This document shows, in pieces, positions 1 through 5,654 of a DNA stretch of 5,945 bases. Location of the stretch: positions 1 through 5,945 of the forward strand of contig QKGK01000260.1 of the NCBI GenBank assembly GCA_003250455.1. Direction: 5' to 3'. This DNA is from Chloroflexota bacterium (lineage in GTDB: Bacteria > Chloroflexota > Anaerolineae > Anaerolineales > UBA11579). The translations under genes were made by a program, and so were the position numbers. The notes under the pieces were generated by a model. That model was not told where the DNA came from, did not search any database, and was given only the letters and a program-made list of their open reading frames with translations. Position 1 is the stretch's first letter; each line of letters starts with the position of its first letter.

Positions 1-8
1 GAAAAGGC

Positions 9-72
9 CATTGCTCACCCCCATGGGTGAATCCCGCATCTTCATTATATAAATCCAGAATTAAATAAACAA
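9..72 (-). promoter_or_regulatory. Possible promoter and ribosome binding site of a minus-strand gene entering the left edge
   Basis: On the minus strand, TTGTTT (72 to 67) and a perfect TATAAT (49 to 44) are separated by 17 nt, which places a start site near 37. Downstream, GGGGGTGA (22 to 15) matches the anti-Shine-Dalgarno complement GGAGGTGA at 7 of 8 bases and lies 6 nt (counted from its GGGGG core) before an ATG at 11 to 9. The order promoter, leader, ribosome binding site and start codon is coherent, but only three codons (Met-Ala-Phe) fall inside the window, so the gene cannot be identified. The -35 box overlaps the T-rich tail of the terminator at 70-95. The leader also contains TCACCC/GGGTGA (15-20/25-30), a 6-bp hairpin that would cover the ribosome binding site. 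The alternative is a plus-strand gene ending at the TGA at 28-30. Confidence 0.35.
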
Positions 73-95
73 GCCCCAAAATTCATTGGGGCTTG
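61..95 (-). terminator. Rho-independent terminator of the EF-G-like gene
   Basis: The arms 70-79 (CAAGCCCCAA) and 86-95 (TTGGGGCTTG) are perfectly complementary over 10 bp around a 6-nt loop. Read on the minus strand, the stem is followed by TTTATTTAA, a T-rich tail. Read on the plus strand, it is followed by CTCTTACC, which is a poor tail. It therefore mainly terminates leftward transcription from the gene that stops at 154. Confidence 0.85.
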
Positions 96-109
96 CTCTT
101 ACCAAATAG

Positions 110-154
110 AGTTTACGAAGTAAACTTTTAAACAATGACACAGGGCGTCATTGT
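110..154 (-). repeat. Two small hairpins just after the EF-G-like stop codon
   Basis: The arms ACAATGAC (132-139) and GTCATTGT (147-154) form a perfect 8-bp stem with a 7-nt loop. The stem begins at the last base of the stop codon. On the minus strand it is followed by TTTAAAAG. A second stem, AGTTTAC/GTAAACT (110-116/120-126), is a 7-bp AT-rich hairpin with a 3-nt loop. With the strong stem at 70-95 they form a row of three hairpins. They are most simply read as accessory terminator or 3'-end stabilising structures. Neither has a convincing T-tract of its own. Confidence 0.5.
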
Positions 155-2223
155 CAATCTTCATCCTCTTTTTCACGCTCGCGGGCGTCCACAATCTCCT
201 GCTGGATGTGCGCCGGAACCCGGTCGTAGTGGGCTTCTTCCATGGAGAAGACGCCGCGGCCGCCGGTCATCGAACGCAGGTCGGTGGTGTAGCGCAGCAT
301 TTCTGCCAGCGGTACATGTGCATTCACCACAGAGCGGCCTTTCTCGGTATCCATCCCCTGAACGCGCGCCCGGCGGGTGTTCAGGTCGCCCAGCACATCG
401 CCCATATATTCTTCAGGGACGACCACACGCACCAGCATGACCGGCTCAAACAGCACTGGTCCTGCCGCCCGGATAGCCTTTTTGAAGGCCTCACGCCCGG
501 CAATTTCAAACGCCACCGGTTTCGAGTCCACCGGGTGCTCCTTACCGTCGGTGACAGCAACTTTCACATTGTTCACCGGGTAACCCGCAATCACGCCGGT
601 TTCCATCACGCTTTTTACGCCTTTTTCAATCGCGGGCATAAAGTTCTGGGAAATGGCGCCGCCAAAGACCTCGTTGGCAAATATAAAGTTCTCATCGGGG
701 AGCGGCTCTACCCGCATAAAGACCTCACCAAACTGCCCGGCGCCGCCAGACTGCTTTTTGTGGCGGTGCTGCGCATCGCCAGATTTGGTGATCGTCTCGC
801 GGTACGGCACTTTGGGAATCTCGATATCCAGACCGGTCTGGAACTTGGATTCGGCCTTGCGGATGGCAACGTCAATGTGCTGGTCGCCCATCCCCTGCAG
901 GATAGCCTGTTTGGTAGACGGTTCGTTATACCAGGAAAGGGTCATATCCTCTTCGCAGATGCGGGTGAGGGTCTGGCCCATCTTGCTGGCGTCTCCCTGT
1001 GTTTTGGGGGAAACTGCCACGCGGTAGAGTGCATTGGGATAGCTGCCGGGGTTAATCGTTACCGGGTTGGACTTATCGCACAGCGTTTCGCCGGTTCCGG
1101 TCTCACCCAGCTTGAGCACCACGCCAATATCACCGGCATGCAGATGCTTCATGGGCATGTGTTCTTTACCCATCGGCACGCTCAGGTTGCCCATGCGTTC
1201 TTCTTCTTCCTTCTTGATGTTCCACAAGCGGGCGTCGCTCTGCATCACGCCTGAGAACAGCTTGAGGTAGGTGATCTTGCCCACAAATGGGTCTGCCGTG
1301 GTCTTCCACACATATGCGGCCAATGGGCCGGAATCGCTGGCAGTGAGTTCAATTTCGCCTTTGGGGGTTTTCGCCTGTTCCGCAGGGACATCCGCCGGAG
1401 AAGGCATCAAAGCGATCAGCAGGTCCAGCAGCTGGGTCAGGCCAACGCCGGTATCCACATCGGTCAGGATGACCGGGGCAAACGTGCTTTGCTGTACAGC
1501 ACTGCGCAGCCCTGCCTGAATCTCATCGGCGGAAAGTTCCCCGCCTTCCAGGTATTTTTCCAATAGGGCATCGTCCCCTTCGGCTGCGGCTTCCACCAGC
1601 TCCATGCGGGCTTCTTCAGCAGCATCGGCCAGCTCGGCGGGGATCTCCACCGCTGCGCCGCCGTTGGCGGGATAGGCTTTCATGTCCAGCAAATTCACCA
1701 GACCTTTGAAATTTTCTTTCTCACCCCATGGCAATTGCAGCTTGATCAACCGGATATCTTCGGCCAATGGTTCCATGCTGTTGTAGGCACGGTCAAAGTC
1801 GGCGGTTTCACGCAGCATGCGGTTGACGAGCACAAAACGGGGGCGGTTGAACTGGTTGGCGTAATTCCAGGCGATCTCCGTGCCCACCTCTGCACCGGCG
1901 ACCGCGTCCACCAGGATCAAAGCGCTTTCGCACACCCGCAGTGCGGAGATCACTTCCCCAACAAAATCAGGATACCCGGGGGTATCCAGAAAGTTGATCT
2001 TTGAATCTTTGTGCTCGACCGGGATCACCGCGGTGGAAAGGGAGAGCTCACGGCGATGTTCCTCTTCATCGAAGTCGGAGACAGTCGTCCCGTCGCTCAC
2101 GGTTCCCATTCGGTTGATCACACCTTTGGCTGCCAGCAGTGCTTCGGCCAGCACGGTCTTACCCGCACCGCTGTGAGAGACCATCGCAACATTGCGAATC
2201 TTCTCGGTTGTATATTCTTTCAT
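154..2223 (-). CDS. Elongation factor G-like (EF-G2-type) translational GTPase, 689 aa
   Basis: Five-domain EF-G architecture at normal length: G domain about 1-275, domain II about 295-385, III about 396-475, IV about 476-595, V about 596-675, then a short charged tail. The P-loop SHSGAGKT (16-23) is intact. Switch I has Ser61 where EF-G has Thr. G3 is DTPGYPDF (80-87), with Tyr84 in place of the catalytic His; this substitution is known in EF-G2-type paralogues such as mycobacterial FusA2. G4 reads NRML (134-137) instead of NKxD, and the G5 Ser-Ala is replaced (near 254-262). The domain IV loop HKKQSGGAGQFGEV (488-501) is typical of the subfamily. The ATG at 2223 is preceded by AAAGGAAGG 8 nt upstream, and the N-terminus MKEYTTEKIRNVA fits the family. 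It is monocistronic. Family membership is secure. Whether it works as a translocase is unclear: the mycobacterial relative is reported, from memory, to lack ribosome-stimulated GTPase activity. Confidence 0.95.
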   Translation of the reverse strand: MKEYTTEKIRNVAMVSHSGAGKTVLAEALLAAKGVINRMGTVSDGTTVSDFDEEEHRRELSLSTAVIPVEHKDSKINFLDTPGYPDFVGEVISALRVCESALILVDAVAGAEVGTEIAWNYANQFNRPRFVLVNRMLRETADFDRAYNSMEPLAEDIRLIKLQLPWGEKENFKGLVNLLDMKAYPANGGAAVEIPAELADAAEEARMELVEAAAEGDDALLEKYLEGGELSADEIQAGLRSAVQQSTFAPVILTDVDTGVGLTQLLDLLIALMPSPADVPAEQAKTPKGEIELTASDSGPLAAYVWKTTADPFVGKITYLKLFSGVMQSDARLWNIKKEEEERMGNLSVPMGKEHMPMKHLHAGDIGVVLKLGETGTGETLCDKSNPVTINPGSYPNALYRVAVSPKTQGDASKMGQTLTRICEEDMTLSWYNEPSTKQAILQGMGDQHIDVAIRKAESKFQTGLDIEIPKVPYRETITKSGDAQHRHKKQSGGAGQFGEVFMRVEPLPDENFIFANEVFGGAISQNFMPAIEKGVKSVMETGVIAGYPVNNVKVAVTDGKEHPVDSKPVAFEIAGREAFKKAIRAAGPVLFEPVMLVRVVVPEEYMGDVLGDLNTRRARVQGMDTEKGRSVVNAHVPLAEMLRYTTDLRSMTGGRGVFSMEEAHYDRVPAHIQQEIVDAREREKEDED

Positions 2224-2288
2224 TGATAGGGCCTTCCTTTATTTCAGAATAGCGTTACTTAGTGAAAATAATTCCAAACCAGAAAGAT

Positions 2289-2317
2289 ATTTTAATAGAA
2301 AGCAGGCTAACCGTCAA
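2289..2317 (-). promoter_or_regulatory. Sigma70-like promoter of the EF-G-like gene
   Basis: On the minus strand TTGACG (2317 to 2312) and TAAAAT (2294 to 2289) are separated by exactly 17 nt. The expected start site is near 2282, giving a leader of about 58 nt that ends in the AAAGGAAGG ribosome binding site. No riboswitch-like fold is evident in that leader. Confidence 0.7.
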
Positions 2318-2531
2318 AGTATTGCAAACCCGACAGGGTATTATAAGATTAAAGCCCGCAAAGGGGAAGTGTCCGGGCAATTGGCAGCCTGATTTTCTCT
2401 TTTCGCTCTACCGCAATGACAAGCATTGTGCTGTAATTCAAGACAGCATTTTGCTGTCGGAGCAGCCTCTCCCACATATTTTCGGATCATCCAGCGACTG
2501 AGAATGCCCTTGCAACTCGGAAGGGTAGCTC
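2318..2531. other. Central part of the divergent intergenic region, no gene seen
   Basis: This is non-coding sequence between two divergent promoters. No frame gives a credible protein with a ribosome binding site. It contains a perfect 6-bp hairpin GACAGC-ATTTT-GCTGTC (2442-2458). It also contains an imperfect 12-nt direct repeat, GCATTGTGCTGT (2423-2434) and GCATTTTGCTGT (2446-2457), spaced 23 nt start to start. These could be regulator sites for the FmdB-family promoter about 75 nt downstream, but nothing proves this. The stretch 2396-2421 resembles a decayed copy of the palindromic repeat seen at 5741-5780. Confidence 0.4.
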
Positions 2532-2560
2532 TTGTCAACCCGTATGAAGCGCGCTATAAT
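2532..2560 (+). promoter_or_regulatory. Sigma70-like promoter of the FmdB-family gene
   Basis: TTGTCA (2532-2537) and a perfect TATAAT (2555-2560) are separated by 17 nt. The start site is expected near 2567, about 32 nt before the ATG at 2599. The ribosome binding site is GAAGGT (2587-2592). Confidence 0.8.
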
Positions 2561-2598
2561 TCAATGTTGCGTTTAGTAATATAGATGAAGGTACCATT

Positions 2599-2922
2599 AT
2601 GCCCGTTTACACATATCACTGCGATAACTGCGATCACGAATTTGAAAAATACCAATCTTTTTCAGAGGAGTCGCTGACAACTTGCCCCAACTGCACCCAG
2701 GAGGCCTTGAGAAAGGTCTATACCCCGGCGTTGGTGGTATTTAAAGGGTCCGGTTTTTACGTCACCGACACCAAGTCGGCCAGTTCTACCCTAACTTCGA
2801 ACAATCACAAAGAGTCCCACAGCGAGGAAGAGAAACCGGCAGAAAAACCCAAGAAGTCTGAACCCAAAACTGAAAAAGGTGCCAGTTCAAACAACACCGG
2901 GAATAAAGCTGCCAGCAGTTGA
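2599..2922 (+). CDS. FmdB-family zinc-ribbon protein with a disordered tail, 107 aa
   Basis: The N-terminal half is a typical FmdB-type (CxxC_CxxC_SSSS) zinc ribbon. It opens with MPVYTYHCDNCDHEF, has zinc-binding pairs C8/C11 and C29/C32, and ends with the family signature FKGSGFYVTD (48-57). Residues from about 58 to 107 are rich in Ser, Lys, Glu and Asn with no hydrophobic core, so they are almost certainly disordered; such tails are common in the family. The start is supported by GAAGG 7 nt upstream and a consensus promoter. The name comes from the regulatory protein FmdB, but the molecular role of this large family is not established, so I assign no pathway. The gene stands alone, divergent from the EF-G-like gene, with its own terminator. 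A soluble cytoplasmic metal-binding protein is expected. Confidence 0.93.
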   Translation: MPVYTYHCDNCDHEFEKYQSFSEESLTTCPNCTQEALRKVYTPALVVFKGSGFYVTDTKSASSTLTSNNHKESHSEEEKPAEKPKKSEPKTEKGASSNNTGNKAASS

Positions 2923-2952
2923 TATTTGTGTTTCCTAAGGTTGAATTTCAGG

Positions 2953-2981
2953 ATCCTCTTGCTGATGTAAGGGGATTTTTT
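2953..2981 (+). terminator. Rho-independent terminator of the FmdB-family gene
   Basis: ATCCTCTT (2953-2960) pairs with AAGGGGAT (2969-2976), 8 bp with one G-T wobble around an 8-nt loop. It is followed directly by TTTTT (2977-2981). It lies 30 nt after the stop codon. Confidence 0.75.
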
Positions 2982-2998
2982 GTTGCTGGATAAATTTG

Positions 2999-3037
2999 TT
3001 GCCCTTATCGAATAATTACCCGTATAATGGGGGTAAT
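2999..3037 (+). promoter_or_regulatory. Promoter of the DUF2089 gene with a palindrome bracketing the -10 box
   Basis: A perfect TATAAT (3023-3028) has a partial -35 TTGCCC (2999-3004) 18 nt upstream. The arms ATTACCC (3015-3021) and GGGTAAT (3031-3037) form a perfect 7-bp inverted repeat with a 9-nt centre that contains the whole -10 box. A protein bound there would block the promoter, so it is a good operator candidate. The start site is near 3035 and the leader about 56 nt. The gene it controls encodes an HTH protein, so autoregulation is a natural hypothesis, but that is inference. Confidence 0.6.
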
Positions 3038-3090
3038 CTAAGAAATCAGCAGCTCTGACCCTAGACTCTGCGAAGCTAAAGGAGCCCAAG

Positions 3091-3468
3091 ATGCACCCAA
3101 TTCCAGGAGAATGCCCGGTTTGTGGCGGCGAATTGATCGTGACCCGATTGGCCTGCCGGGAATGTGATACGGTTATCCAGGGGCGGTTTATCACCGGCCC
3201 GTTTTCCAACCTGAGCAACGAACAGCTCATTTTTCTTGAGGTGTTTATCAAGAATGAGGGCAAGATCACGCATATGGAGAAAGACCTGGACCTGTCTTAT
3301 CCCACCATCCGCAACCGGCTGCACGAGATCATCCGCGCCCTGGGGTACGACCCCGGCAAGGACGATCCCAGCGCGCTGACGGAAGTAGAGCGCCGCCAGA
3401 TCCTGGAAGACCTCAACCAGGGGCACATCACCTCAGAAGAGGCCATGCGCATGCTCAGCCAGGGGTAA
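3091..3468 (+). CDS. DUF2089-family zinc-ribbon and helix-turn-helix protein, 125 aa
   Basis: Three parts are visible. An N-terminal zinc ribbon uses C8/C11 and C22/C25 (CPVCGGELIVTRLACRECDT, 8-27). A central HTH-like segment at about 40-86 contains the family signature LSYPTIRNRL (68-77). A C-terminal helical motif, ILEDLNQGHITSEEAMRML (104-122), resembles the short helix-turn-helix at the N-terminus of YvlB/LiaX-type envelope-stress proteins. Full length is as expected for DUF2089. AAAGGAG (3078-3084) lies 6 nt before the ATG, so the start is secure. The likely role is a cytoplasmic DNA-binding regulator. Target genes are unknown, and no DUF4097 or membrane partner lies beside it here. It has its own promoter and terminator. 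The family assignment is firm; the regulator function is inferred from the fold. Confidence 0.93.
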   Translation: MHPIPGECPVCGGELIVTRLACRECDTVIQGRFITGPFSNLSNEQLIFLEVFIKNEGKITHMEKDLDLSYPTIRNRLHEIIRALGYDPGKDDPSALTEVERRQILEDLNQGHITSEEAMRMLSQG

Positions 3469-3490
3469 GCGAAACAGGTAAGCAGCATAT

Positions 3491-3522
3491 AAAAAAGGGT
3501 GCATCGAGAGATGCACCCTTTT
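3491..3522 (+). terminator. Strong bidirectional rho-independent terminator after the DUF2089 gene
   Basis: AAAAGGGTGCATC (3493-3505) and GATGCACCCTTTT (3510-3522) form a perfect 13-bp stem closed by a GAGA tetraloop. The plus strand ends in TTTT. The minus strand reads TTTTTT and then ATATGC, so it can also stop leftward transcripts, for example one from the structured element at 3525-3623. Confidence 0.88.
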
Positions 3523-3524
3523 GC

Positions 3525-3623
3525 GTTCTGGCAGGTACCCATGAGATCCCACACACACGTAACCAAACCATTCCCACATGCAAAGAGCTTATGGTAAACA
3601 CATTTGCATGGGCCTGCCAGAAC
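3525..3623. repeat. 99-nt structured inverted repeat with competing pairings
   Basis: The outer arms GTTCTGGCAGG (3525-3535) plus CCCATG (3538-3543) pair perfectly with CATGGG (3607-3612) plus CCTGCCAGAAC (3613-3623). That is 17 bp interrupted only by a 2-nt bulge (TA, 3536-3537). Inside, CATGCAAA (3577-3584) pairs perfectly with TTTGCATG (3603-3610), which competes with the outer CATGGG arm for the same bases. No target-site duplication is obvious at the ends, and no credible protein is encoded. It may be a MITE-like palindromic element or a structured minus-strand RNA that ends at the terminator 3 nt away. Neither can be decided from one copy. Confidence 0.6.
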
Positions 3624-3763
3624 TGTTATTTCCTTCATCTTAGCATGAGAACAAATGGGAGAATATCAAGGTTTCTATGATGTTTTAGTGCACAATCTGG
3701 AAGCTGAGGGGCGGTATACGCAGGCAAACGTGCAAATATTCACAAGTTCTTTATTTCTTCTCC

Positions 3764-3791
3764 ATTGGGCCTTCAAAACTATCCAATAAGA
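3764..3791 (+). promoter_or_regulatory. Weak promoter candidate for the secreted Gly-rich protein gene
   Basis: TTGGGC (3764-3769) and TAAGAT (3786-3791) are separated by 16 nt and lie about 60 nt before the ATG. Both boxes are poor matches, so this is the best candidate in the region rather than a confident call. Between 3624 and 3853 I see only this, a 5-bp CCGGA/TCCGG hairpin (3808-3824) in the presumed leader, and A-rich sequence before the ribosome binding site. Confidence 0.25.
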
Positions 3792-3853
3792 TATAGACAG
3801 TAACACACCGGAAACAACATCCGGGAAAATAAAAAACAAAAAGAGGTAATAAA

Positions 3854-4426
3854 ATGAAAAACTTAACTATTTTGGTCTTAGCAGTGTTTGCTGTCGGGAT
3901 TGTAGCGCTCGGATTTACTGGCAATGTCCAGGCAGAAGAATTGACCCCCATCCTCCCCGGAAACGGCGCTGGCATGGGCGGCAACGGCGGTAACGGCGGT
4001 AACGGCCGCGGTGGTTCGAATGGCACCGGCACCGGCGTACCGCTGGAGATGAACATCAACCTGGATGGCGCAATCGACGACATCATGGCTCAGATGATTG
4101 CCGATGCTCTCGGCATCAGCGTGGAAGAACTCCAGGCTCGCGAAGCCGCCGGAGAAACCCTGGTAGAGATTGGTGTATCCCTCGGGTTCGATGCTGATGA
4201 GGTCATTGCGATCCACGACCAGGCACGTGCAGACGCCCTTGCCGAGGCAGTTGCCAGCGGGCTGATCACGCAGGAACAAGCCGATTGGCTGCTCTCCCGC
4301 CTGGACAATGGACAGTACGGCGTCAGCCTTGGCCTGTGCGACGGTGACTGCACATCTACTACGATGACCCAGACGCACAGCAAATTCCAACGTGGGGACA
4401 CACGGGGTTCTCGCTGGGGCAACTAG
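3854..4426 (+). CDS. Secreted Gly-rich protein with a helical repeat domain, 190 aa, function unknown
   Basis: A Sec signal peptide is clear: Lys2, a hydrophobic core at about 4-21 and a likely signal peptidase I site after VQA (25-27). A Gly/Asn linker follows (36-61) with three GGN repeats encoded by a 9-bp tandem repeat. Residues about 71-152 form a helical domain. It contains LGISVEELQAREAAGETLVE (86-105) and AVASGLITQEQADWLL (132-147), the pattern seen in many small secreted proteins of Chloroflexota and Actinomycetota, loosely like DUF2680/YckD. The tail holds one close cysteine pair, C162 and C166, and ends polar and basic. The start is supported by AAGAGG 7 nt upstream. There is no membrane anchor or sorting motif, so release to the outside or envelope is expected. 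No enzymatic motif is seen. The gene stands alone with a strong terminator. Confidence 0.88.
   Translation: MKNLTILVLAVFAVGIVALGFTGNVQAEELTPILPGNGAGMGGNGGNGGNGRGGSNGTGTGVPLEMNINLDGAIDDIMAQMIADALGISVEELQAREAAGETLVEIGVSLGFDADEVIAIHDQARADALAEAVASGLITQEQADWLLSRLDNGQYGVSLGLCDGDCTSTTMTQTHSKFQRGDTRGSRWGN
3977..4003 (+). repeat. Three 9-bp tandem repeats encoding Gly-Gly-Asn
   Basis: GGCGGCAAC and then two copies of GGCGGTAAC lie in frame and encode GGNGGNGGN (residues 42-50) of the linker. The unit length is a multiple of three, so slippage would lengthen or shorten the linker without a frameshift. Confidence 0.8.
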
Positions 4427-4443
4427 AAACTGTGCATCACCAA

Positions 4444-4477
4444 AACAGGAGCGGGTCATCCCGCTCCTGTTGTTTTT
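4444..4477 (+). terminator. Rho-independent terminator of the secreted-protein gene
   Basis: AACAGGAGCGGG (4444-4455) and CCCGCTCCTGTT (4460-4471) form a perfect 12-bp GC-rich stem with a TCAT loop. It is followed by GTTTTT (4472-4477) and lies 17 nt after the stop codon. Confidence 0.9.
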
Positions 4478-4499
4478 AAGTTATTGACCGCGATATAAT
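4470..4499 (+). promoter_or_regulatory. Promoter candidate of the OYE-family gene, overlapping the terminator tail
   Basis: A perfect TATAAT (4494-4499) lies 18 nt after TTGTTT (4470-4475), which is part of the preceding terminator's final stem bases and T-tract. The TTGACC at 4484-4489 is a better -35 match but is only 4 nt from the -10 and cannot pair with it. The start site is near 4506. The ribosome binding site is GAGGG (4525-4529), 4 nt before the ATG. Confidence 0.55.
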
Positions 4500-4533
4500 T
4501 CCAGCGAGCAAATCCACTTCTTACGAGGGTACC

Positions 4534-5637
4534 ATGAACCAACTCTTCACACCATACACCTTTGGCAGCCTTACACTCCCCAACCGCCTGGTGCGCTCGG
4601 CAACCGCCGAACGGATGGCCGTACCGGACGGGGAGATCCCGCAAAAGATGATGGACTTTTACCGCCGCCTGACGCAGGGCGGGGTGGGGCTGATCATCAC
4701 CGGACACATGTATGTGCACCCGACCGGCAAAGCCCACCCGGAAATGACCGGCGTGTATTCGGACAAGCTTCTGGATGGTTTGAGCCAGCTGGCAGACGTG
4801 ATCCAAGCAGAGGGTGGGCTAGTTGCTGTGCAGATCAACCATGCCGGGCTGAAGGCTGATCCGGAAACGGTGCCGGAACCATTGGCTCCCTCAGCGGTGG
4901 TGGATGAACGCCTTACTAACCGGATGCCGCGTGGGCTGACCGTGGAGGAAATCGAGGAGTTGATCGACGCTTTTGGGCAAGCCGCCCGGCGGGTAAAGCA
5001 GGCCGGTTTTGATGCCGTCCAGATCCACTCGGCGCATGGCTACCTGGGCAGCCAGTTCCTGTCCCCGGCAGCCAACCGGCGCACGGACGAATGGGGCGGC
5101 AGCCTGGAGAACCGCATGCGTTTTTTGCGGCGGGTGTCTGCGGCAGTGCGGGCGCAGGTAGGGCCGGTGTACCCGGTGTTCACCAAGCTGGGCATGCAGG
5201 ACGGCTTTGACGATGGCCTGACACTGGAAGAAGGTGCACAGGTGGCGGCTGCGCTCAAAGGCATGGGGCTGGATGCCGTGGAGCTGAGCTCCGGGTTTGG
5301 CAGCAAAACCCTGACCTCCTCCAGGAAAGGCGTGCGCAGGCCAAAAGAGGAGGCGTACTTCCTCTCCTATGCCAGGGCTGTGCGGGAGGTGACCGACCTG
5401 CCGCTGATGCTGGTGGGCGGGATGCGTTCCCGCCAGGTGATGGAACAGCTGCTGGCGGACGGGGAGGTGGATTTTGTTTCCATGAGCCGCCCGCTGATCA
5501 ACGATCCGGATTTTCCCAACAAGCTGCGGGCTGGAGAGCTGGAGCGTTCGGGCTGCATCTCGGCGAACAACTGCTGGGCCAGGGAAATGGACGCAGGGAT
5601 TGCCTGCAAGTGTCCGGTGGAGAAGGTGGACGCGTAG
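4534..5637 (+). CDS. NADH:flavin oxidoreductase, old yellow enzyme family, 367 aa
   Basis: An FMN-binding TIM barrel of the old yellow enzyme family, essentially complete. It starts with the family opening LFTPYTFGSLTLPNRLVRSA (4-23). QINHAG (100-105) is on the substrate/flavin face. The active-site signature HSAHGYLGSQFLSP (165-178) carries H165, H168 and Y170, followed by NRRTDEWGGSLENRMRF (181-197). VGGMRS (294-299) and SMSRPLINDP (316-325) are the flavin-phosphate end of the barrel. The enzyme should use NAD(P)H to reduce activated C=C bonds; the natural substrate is unknown. There is no C-terminal FAD/NAD domain as in 2,4-dienoyl-CoA reductase. The C-terminus keeps cysteines C341, C347, C358 and C360 in the region that binds a 4Fe-4S cluster in larger relatives. 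The position expected for a second cysteine is Ala344. It is cytoplasmic, monocistronic, and starts after GAGGG. Confidence 0.94.
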   Translation: MNQLFTPYTFGSLTLPNRLVRSATAERMAVPDGEIPQKMMDFYRRLTQGGVGLIITGHMYVHPTGKAHPEMTGVYSDKLLDGLSQLADVIQAEGGLVAVQINHAGLKADPETVPEPLAPSAVVDERLTNRMPRGLTVEEIEELIDAFGQAARRVKQAGFDAVQIHSAHGYLGSQFLSPAANRRTDEWGGSLENRMRFLRRVSAAVRAQVGPVYPVFTKLGMQDGFDDGLTLEEGAQVAAALKGMGLDAVELSSGFGSKTLTSSRKGVRRPKEEAYFLSYARAVREVTDLPLMLVGGMRSRQVMEQLLADGEVDFVSMSRPLINDPDFPNKLRAGELERSGCISANNCWAREMDAGIACKCPVEKVDA

Positions 5638-5654
5638 AGAGCTTTTCCCGTTTG

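Noticed and set aside
1..30. C-terminal end of a plus-strand gene (frame 1, ending at TGA 28-30)
   Set aside because: Nine codons are too few to judge, and the minus-strand promoter and ribosome binding site over the same bases give a more coherent reading.
151..1254. Long open frame (367 codons) on the plus strand, antisense to the EF-G-like gene
   Set aside because: It is rich in His, Phe and Arg as expected of an antisense shadow of a GC-biased gene. It has no ribosome binding site or recognisable domain, and the minus strand carries a clear full-length family member.
2341..2538. Minus-strand open frame of 65 codons in the divergent intergenic region
   Set aside because: It lacks a ribosome binding site, overlaps the FmdB promoter, and has low-quality composition with scattered Cys and Arg.
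3655..3789. Small plus-strand open frame of 44 codons upstream of the secreted-protein gene
   Set aside because: Composition is passable, but there is no real ribosome binding site, no promoter at a suitable distance and no recognisable family. It would need conservation or ribosome profiling to be taken seriously.
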